Shown piece by piece: positions 57,690 through 64,000 of a DNA stretch of 64,000 nucleotides. Location of the stretch: assembly GCA_907164885.2 (NCBI GenBank), contig OU015501.1:57977769-58041768 (forward strand), read 5' to 3'. Source of the DNA: Dolomedes plantarius. Lineage: Eukaryota; Arthropoda; Arachnida; Araneae; Dolomedidae. Below the pieces are notes generated by a model. That model worked only from the letters and a program-made list of their open reading frames with translations. It ran no database searches and was not told the DNA's origin. The first letter of the stretch is position 1; each line of letters begins with the position of its first letter. Made by a program: the position numbers and the translations under genes.

Positions 57690-58742
57690 GTCTGTTTTAA
57701 CCCTAAATTGCTTGATATCCTATTTTAACAGAAATTCTCAGTTTAGAATTTTGTCAAGAGGGCAACATTTGCTTATTATTAAAATTAAACAGATAGAAAA
57801 TTTAGGATATTGTCAATGATAACTTTCAGTGCTGCAAAAGCTTTCACCCGTGTTTCTGAGATCAGTTGTCATAAATAGATGACACAGCGTTTAGAGGGAA
57901 GTAGCAGCATCTCATCATTGCCTGCTTCAGTTTAAAAAAAAACTGTATCGAGTTTTGTTACGATTGTAAAACTTCTCTATTACTGAAATAAATAAGAGAT
58001 AATTTAGAGGAACATATGAATGACAGCATTTGTAGCAATTGGCAGAAAATTTAATCAGATTAAAGTAAATAACAAAAATTATTGCCCCAAATGTCCTCAG
58101 ATATGGTCTGATTATGATGCTGTGCTACTCTTATCTTATGCCTCACGAGGGCAAAACAGACTGTACCAAAGAGCTGTGTTTAATACCGGTATCATACTTT
58201 TTACCGGATCACGATACTTAGTAAGACATGAATCTCAACCAGCCAGAGAATCTCAGTCGGGTAGACAGTTTTGTTTAAGCGCGATCTTTCTGAACATCAT
58301 TGACAAAAAAACTTAAAAATCTCTATCAACCAGTAGAGCGAAAGCAAGGAAAGACGTTTCCAACATTCAGCCTATCGCTGCTAGCCTCGCCATAAAATGC
58401 AACCTCCTGAAGCACAAAGTTCCATACATACTGCCCTGTAATCAACTGACTAACCACTGTATGCGTAAAGATAGCGAGTGCAAAGAAAGAATCTGTGAGG
58501 GTGATACAGATCAAATGCCTGATTTCCATAAATCCTTTTCGAGCTTTATAGTGATTAAAACCTTACCCATAGTTAAGTTAAAGGGGTAGAAATTAACACA
58601 CTTAAAAATGAACTTTAATAGCGACTGGTGGTAGTTACACAAGGCAGCTTTCAACGTGTACCTATATAGAGCTTATTGACGTGTTAACATATCCCAACAA
58701 TAGGCATTATGTAGCACAATTTAAAGTAATTTATTATTGGCA
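57690..58742. other. Non-coding stretch, nothing recognised
   Basis: A plus-strand frame at 58020-58316 lacks recognisable features. No repeats noted. Confidence 0.42.
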
Positions 58743-58750
58743 GATTAAAG

Positions 58751-59372
58751 CAGGGGTGTCCAAACTTTTAGCTTCCTTGGACCACATTGAAAGAAGACGT
58801 ATTGTTTTGGGCCACACAAAAATATACCTAACATTAAAAATAGTTGATGAGTAAAAAAAAAGTGCAATATATAGTTATCATATTTATGTCATAAATTTTA
58901 TTAAAGATAACTATAGGAGTCATAAAATTTATGTGATATTTAGCACTGAATTTGAGAAACTAATGCATCAATATCTGGGTCAGTCGAAGAGGTCGCAATT
59001 CTCAGAGAGTTCTCAAGATGTTCATCCGATATTTTGGTTCTAATTTGACTCTCAGTGTGCTTCACTATTGTGCATACTAATTTTAATATCATTACAAATA
59101 TGAATTACTAAATCTGTAAAAACTTCACTTTTCATTTTTGTAATGAAACTAATATACAGAACTAACATACGGAATTTTGTATAGAATTGAAGATATTTCG
59201 AAAGATGTATTGTTGATTTGTTGAATGAACAAAGCAGGATCTGTAATTGCCGCCTGCCATCATCGCCTAGGTGGGCTATTGATATTTTTTTTTTCGCTTT
59301 GAGCTCTCTTTCTGGGCTAAATACTTTCACTAATACTTGCTTTGGGCCGCATGCGGCCCGCGGGTTGAACAG
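58751..59372. mobile_element. Non-autonomous hAT (Charlie-type) remnant
   Basis: The left end CAGGGGTGTCCAAACTTTTA is a typical hAT-Charlie terminus. The right part has GGGCCGCATGCGGCCCGCGG followed by GTTGAACAG, resembling the usual GGTTGGACACCCCTG end but diverged. GATTAAAG precedes the left end; a matching 8-bp copy on the right is not found, so the right end is damaged. Confidence 0.65.
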
Positions 59373-59379
59373 TATGAAC

Positions 59380-60050
59380 ACAATACAACTTACAGTATTA
59401 CTAATTTTGCGGTTATCAACATTATCGCTATTTTAACTCTTACAACTTGAAAGAATCCTCTATGGAGACGTAAAAATTATACTACAGGAAATTAAAGCTC
59501 GATCACAGGGATAACAACCTACATCATATTATATTACATTGTTACAACGTCAGCTACAGGTATAGATATCATTAAATGCATGTTTATAATACTTAAACAG
59601 TATTAATTTGCATCTCAGCTCTACTGTGCTAATACTCATTTTCACAGTGTAGTTTTGAGATTTGGAATTTGAACAGTTTATTTCTAACTTGTGATTGCTT
59701 CAATTATCAAGCTATCATTTTTTGTTACAAAAGTAAAAATTTACATATTTTTCAAATTACAAACCATAAAAGTAATAACATATGGAAATTAACATAAAAA
59801 AATTTTATGCTAATAACATATGGAAATTAACATAAAAAATTTATTATACCATGACGGTCAATTTGTTTCTTCTCCGTTCGTTCAAATCTTTTGTCCGAAA
59901 ATTACGTAGTTATCGAACAAGTTTCCGATCGACTTTGCAATTACTTTAAAGATTGTAAAATTTAATAAGTATGAATTATTGTGTTAGGGTGACCTATGGA
60001 TAAAAAGATGGTGAAATCTTAAGTAAAGAACCTGTCGTGAATGCGTAATT
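59380..60050. other. Non-coding stretch, nothing recognised
   Basis: Contains a short tandem duplication (TAATAACATATGGAAATTAA twice, at about 59776 and 59813). Otherwise featureless. Confidence 0.45.
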
Positions 60051-60054
60051 CATC

Positions 60055-60222
60055 AAAAACGCCCTCTGGTGGTGAAATTTTGAATTAATTTTTTTTATTC
60101 GCTCAAACAAATTCCCATCCCTTCAATATGTCCTACACAAAATTTCATAACTTTAAGAACAAAAGTTTGACTGTAGACAACTTTAAAGTAGAGAAGTTTA
60201 ATTATCGACACCCTGTATATAG
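60055..60222. mobile_element. Single transposon terminus
   Basis: The sequence ending GACACCCTGTATAT, with CGCCCTCTGGTGG about 150 bp inside, matches the style of long terminal repeats of IS630/mariner-type elements (ACAGGGTGTC start). No partner end was found, so it is a solo end or chance. Confidence 0.35.
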
Positions 60223-60581
60223 ATAAAACCGAGGGAGAACATCGGTAATTTCGAACAGAACGCCATTGTTGGCGAGAATCTGGAATGTGCATATGTGATC
60301 AGAACAGCTGAAATTAGACATGTTGGTATAGGAGCAGCAACCTCTAAGATTATGTCAGCATGACAACCGAGAGAAAAAACATCATATAAGCGACATTCAG
60401 TAATGGACAGAAGTATATACTGTATGCAAGAGATCTGTCGAACAAAACTTAAATGGCTACCTAGATTTTTCCTACAAAATCAAGGATGAAACTTTATTTC
60501 CACTGTAAACAAGACTGGGTGAAAATTATCAGCCAGTAGTAAAAATTTAAGAAATTTTGGCATTATTTTATCACGAACGTT
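60223..60581. other. Non-coding stretch, nothing recognised
   Basis: No open frame, tandem repeat or terminal inverted repeat noted. Confidence 0.45.
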
Positions 60582-60589
60582 CTCATATG

Positions 60590-60796
60590 CAGGGCCTGAT
60601 TATGAACGCTGGAGGCCCCTGGGCAGATGCTATTTGGGGCTCCCCCTTACAAACATTTATAAAAATAAGAACTCTCTATGGGCTATACATACTATTAGAA
60701 GTACTAGGGGCATACACCAAGGGGGTTTTGGGGCCCCCTTAGCATCAGGGGGCCCTGGGCAAAGTCCCGATTTGCCCATGCAATAAAAAGGCCCTG
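60590..60796. mobile_element. hAT-type MITE, 207 bp
   Basis: The ends are CAGGGCCT and AGGCCCTG, with related GGCCCCTGGGCA / GGGCCCTGGGCAAA blocks inside. The flanks CTCATATG (60582-60589) and CTTATATG (60797-60804) form a 7/8 matching 8-bp target duplication. Confidence 0.82.
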
Positions 60797-60804
60797 CTTA
60801 TATG

Positions 60805-61825
60805 CTGTACTCTGCTGAGTAACCCACAATGAGAGCGAAAGCTAGGTCTAAGGCTGCTGGAGTTGCTTATATTTGTTATGCAAAGCAGCTCGAAAGGGGG
60901 TTTTATGGCGCAAGGTCCAAGATAGGATATAAAGGCTGCTCGAAAGAATTTTAAATACAGAGATTCCAGAATACAATCAAACATAACTTGGAAATTGCTA
61001 ACTTAGAATATAAGTAAATAAATTGACAATGACTACTCAGTTGAATCGTCGCAACGTAATTTTTCTTACAAAGCTAATAATGATGACTTTATTTATAACA
61101 CTCCTCGAATAACTGGAGTCCAGAAAAACGCACCTATACGGTAATCTTCTTACAAATTATATATGTAACTAAAGTTAATAGTTAGTCCAAGATTTGATGG
61201 CTGAGCATCACGGTGGTTGCATCGAGTCGGACAAGAGTCGACATACTCTATTACTTTTAGCAAAGGTATATGCACCCTGAATTCTAAATTCTTCAGGGGT
61301 TTTTTTTGGCAAAGAAAAGACTAAAAGCCGAAATACCTGCTAAAATAGTTCATCTGACCTTTAATGGAAATGAAGATTTCACCCAACATACAAAAGTACG
61401 TCGTATTATATTCAAAGTCCATAGAGGGAATTTTCTGATTACCAACAGTAAAAAAATTACTTTTGAAGCATCAAAACGGATGGTTAAATGAATTTTTAAT
61501 CGAAATCGATTATATTTTCGTCACATGCACTTTAAGTGACACATGAAATTCAATGCATGCATCTAAATTTATTCAATATTTGCAATGTATTGACAGTTAA
61601 ACATATAGGTGAGGATATACAAGGTCAAGCCAACCCAACGAACATTTTTAAAACATAAAATGTCTATTTTCTCAGAGAACTGAGATATGAGTCAAAGTTC
61701 CCCTTTACTAAATAGAATTGATGGCAGGAATGTTAGTATTGATAATGGTTCTCTGAAGTTGACAAAAAGCATAATCTTAGAAATTAATATTCAAGACAAA
61801 CTTCTGGTGATCTATATTTTACATA
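60805..61825. other. Non-coding stretch, nothing recognised
   Basis: A 61-codon plus-strand frame at 61306-61491 has no recognisable features. Confidence 0.42.
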
Positions 61826-63121
61826 AGGTCGTTCGCACTTTATGGAAACGATTTTGATAGTTAAGTTTTACATATATATGCCGTATTTTTTTAGGCGATT
61901 TGCTTCTATCTGATAGCCATGGTTCTTGACAATAGCTCTAGCTCGAATTTTCCATGCAAGTAAACTTTTTCTTACTATTGTCATGTCAATTTTACCTCAT
62001 TCCTCTTGGATTGTTTTCCAAAGTCCGTTCGGTGTTCTTGGATGCCGTTTTCCTAAGGCTCGTTTTAATACACCGAAAGCGCAAAAGTCCATTGGAAAAG
62101 CGTCAGGTGATTTTACAGGTATTTCCTTAAATGGGATACACTTTATTCCTGTTTCTGATTCTTTCTTTGCTAAATAAGCGGCAGTTGATTTAGACGTGTG
62201 ACTAGAGGCTTTGTCCATATGAAGCTCAACTTTATTAATGTCCTTTCCCTATAAGGTTGGAATTTCTTCTTCTAAAATTGGTTTTAAAATATTCTGCTGA
62301 TAGTAGAGTGAATTAATTTTGGCTTTACTTGAGACTTTTTTTATTTTTAATTTGCCGTTGTAACAAAATCCTGCAACTATCATGAATCTATTTGGGAACT
62401 TTTTTCTACCCTGATGAAGCCATTTCGTACGATCATTCCCGTCAGTTGAGCAATAGAAAATTGATCTTTTTTTATTACAGTCACTTAAATACACCCATGC
62501 CTCATCGAGTGTTACCACAAATTTCCATTTTTCAGCAGCTAGGTGTTTTTCATATAATTTTCTACAATTTGTTTTTCTTTCAACAATATGCTTTGGCAAA
62601 AGCAGATGAACTTTAGGTTTAAACATCTTTTTTTACTTCAAATCTTTATGAATGATTTTACTTGCAGTGCCAGAAGACATTCCTAGTTTCGATGCAATGG
62701 ATCTTTGAGTAGGCGGATTTTCTTTTAGAATCAGAGACTTCACTTTCTGTATATTTACCTGCGTTCGAACAGTCTTAGGATGGGGTTTCGCGGTCATGTT
62801 TTCATTTTTACGTACAGTTCGACTTTCTTTTCCTTTCAAATTTAATATATTACAAATAACTATTTTTGAAAAGTCATAACCGCGATTTTTACACCACTTT
62901 ATAATTTGTTGATAAGACTATTTCTCCTCGAAAGCTCAGTTACGTAACCTTCAAGCCATCTATCAATTTTAGGAGCCATTATAAAAATAAATCTTTTATT
63001 TTGCATTCCAATCAAAACAAAACAGTAGCAGACGATTATTCTGAAGTTGTCAAATTTTTATCTCAAAATGCAAATGGCAAAAATAAATTACAAAATCGTT
63101 TCCATAAAGTGCGAAGGACCT
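61826..63121 (-). mobile_element. Full-length DD41D mariner-like element
   Basis: Terminal inverted repeats at 61826-61856 and 63091-63121 read AGGTCGTTCGCACTTTATGG and AGGTCCTTCGCACTTTATGG from outside, differing at one position over 31 bp. TA precedes the left end; TC follows the right one. Length is 1296 bp. A near-complete transposase lies between on the minus strand. Confidence 0.88.
61873..62979 (-). pseudogene. DD41D mariner-like transposase with three stops and one frameshift
   Basis: It starts MAPKIDRWLEGYVTELSRRN at 62979. A one-base shift near 62910 leads to QQIIKWCKNRGYDFSKIVIC. A helix-turn-helix follows (PTQRSIASKLGMSSGTASKI), then the first catalytic Asp in FVVTLDEAWVYL, the second in LHMDKASSHTS and the third in SPDAFPMDFCAFG. 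I count 41 residues between the second and third Asp. Stops: TAA near 62635, TAG at 62249-62251 and TGA near 61996, all in one otherwise continuous frame. The text continues past the last stop to about 61873. All three catalytic residues are kept, so inactivation looks recent. Confidence 0.82.
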
Positions 63122-63124
63122 TCT

Positions 63125-63441
63125 GTATATATACATCACATAGTATATTATTACAAAGTATATTGTTGATTGTATTACTCAGAAAATACTCCGAATTAAA
63201 TGTAGGTTATATTAAACTAAACGCATACTTCTTATCGCTGGACTGGATGAGGATAGGGAACTAAACGCTTGACAGTAACATAGAAAGGAATGTCACATAA
63301 AATAAAGTAACCTTTATAACATTACTTAATAACAAAACTTAATGGACTCTCGATGTCCATATTTGTGTTACTAAGAAGCTCACATAATAAGTGTATATTC
63401 CTATCACGATATCTTTGCTGTTTCTGTACTTTTCTTTTTAA

Positions 63442-63479
<38 letters not shown>
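63125..63479. other. Non-coding stretch ending in (TA)n
   Basis: No gene seen. The (TA)n tract at 63445-63479 abuts the next transposon. Confidence 0.5.
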
Positions 63480-63482
<3 letters not shown>

Positions 63483-63703
63483 GAACCCGGGGTAGAACGA
63501 TGTTCGGGGCAGAATGAAATTCAACGTATTTAGGTGTCAAGGAGGTGCTGTCAGCCACCGGCAATAAGTACAACTAGACCAGCGTATTGCTGGTCAACTT
63601 CGACAACCATTTTAGAATAGTTTTCTCGAGCGTTGGTGTGTGCAATTTTCGTTGTGTGGTTTTTTGCTCCTGTATTGTAACTTTTGATGATTTTGTAACC
63701 AAG

Positions 63704-63958
63704 GTAAGGTATACATACTTGTTTACATTACAACTATAGTTAGTACGTGCTTGAATTACGTTTAGTTGTCTTTAGTTTCCTGTAGTTAAACATTTGTTTA
63801 CGTATCTTTCTCGAGTGACCTTACGTCCCTAACATAAATCGTTTCCCTGGGGAGGAACGGGTGGGGCAGAATGGGGTAGTACCCCATTCTGCTCCCCAAT
63901 GTTTCTAACTAAGAGATCGTTTTTGGTACGCCCCAAATTTTTTTTCTTTCGATTTCAG
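63704..63958 (+). other. Predicted 5' UTR intron of the pogo-like transposase
   Basis: Donor AAG|GTAAGGTATAC at 63703/63704 and acceptor TTTCTTTCGATTTCAG|ATGG at 63958/63959 frame a 255-bp intron whose acceptor touches the ATG. Confidence 0.5.
63863..63897. repeat. Strong subterminal palindrome in the pogo-like element
   Basis: GGGGCAGAATGGGGTA, then G, then TACCCCATTCTGCTCCCC: complementary arms with one extra base. It reuses the terminal GGGGCAGAATG motif and may be an internal transposase-binding site. Confidence 0.85.
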
Positions 63959-64000
63959 ATGGTTCGAGACTATAAAAAAAACAAATAAGCAATCATGGTC
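63959..64000 (+). pseudogene. pogo-like transposase, first codons (partial)
   Basis: The frame starts MVRDYKK and hits a stop within 10 codons. Past a run of eight A a shifted frame reads TNKQSW. Together these recall the MVRNYKRKTNRQSW start of a widespread pogo-like family with an N-terminal psq helix-turn-helix. So this copy has a frameshift in the A-run, unless that is a sequencing error. Confidence 0.55.

Larger units (their letters stand above)
63480..64000 (+). mobile_element. pogo-like element, 5' end (runs off window)
   Basis: After TA the sequence starts GGGGAACCCGGGGTAGAACG, with further GGGGCAGAATG units, the terminal style of a pogo/Tigger subfamily. An untranslated leader with a 255-bp intron leads to a transposase start at 63959. 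The right end lies outside the window. Confidence 0.75.

Overview
The window is eukaryotic, AT-rich, gene-poor DNA packed with transposable elements. I infer an arthropod, most likely an arachnid (spider). Reasons: the transposase families (Tc1-like, mariner-like, hAT, pogo) look, from memory, like those that fill araneoid spider assemblies; tRNA-derived SINEs and very long (TA)n microsatellites are common; and the two host-type coding exons are separated by tens of kilobases. There is no prokaryotic gene organisation.

Host-type genes. Two minus-strand exons look like real cellular genes: a 145-residue secreted or single-pass protein (19446-19883, ATG just after a splice acceptor) and a Ser/Thr-rich protein exon (54549-55695, also opening at a splice acceptor, start codon not in the window as far as I can see). 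Neither is recognised. A splice-donor-bounded candidate leader exon for the first gene lies near 28898-28948.

Region by region. 1-5 kb: hAT transposase 3' end, an apparently intact Tc1-like element (1328-2740), and an 86-90 bp minisatellite (3942-4556). 5.9-9.9 kb: a non-autonomous hAT with a perfect 8-bp target duplication, then three MITEs head-to-tail separated by (TA)n. 11.7-18.3 kb: Tc1 and hAT remains, a complete tRNA-SINE with target duplication, a 172-bp-arm inverted repeat, and a LINE tail. 19.4-22.7 kb: the secreted-protein exon, a TTAA-bounded MITE split by a retroelement fragment, and a LINE RNase H remnant. 24-29 kb: small MITEs and the candidate leader exon. 30.5-37 kb: a microsatellite-rich stretch in which nearly every (TA)n tract abuts a TA-targeting transposon. 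37.4-39.1 kb: an element with ~150-bp terminal inverted repeats. 42-48 kb: TTAA MITEs, SINEs and a GC-rich hairpin. 49-54 kb: degraded Tc1 and mariner copies with internal tandem duplications. 54.5-55.7 kb: the Ser/Thr-rich exon. 57-64 kb: LINE/SINE scraps, two hAT non-autonomous elements, a DD41D mariner with both ends, and the 5' end of a pogo-like element with an intron.

The most informative relationship is between two copies of one retroelement fragment (20.2-21.1 kb and 31.5-32.5 kb). Both end at the same 3' sequence followed by (TA)n, have different 5' ends, and sit inside (TA)n. For the first, a paralogous empty site is present at 46.0-46.2 kb. This suggests a retroelement that inserts into TA microsatellites. 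All family assignments are by eye and memory; no database search was possible.
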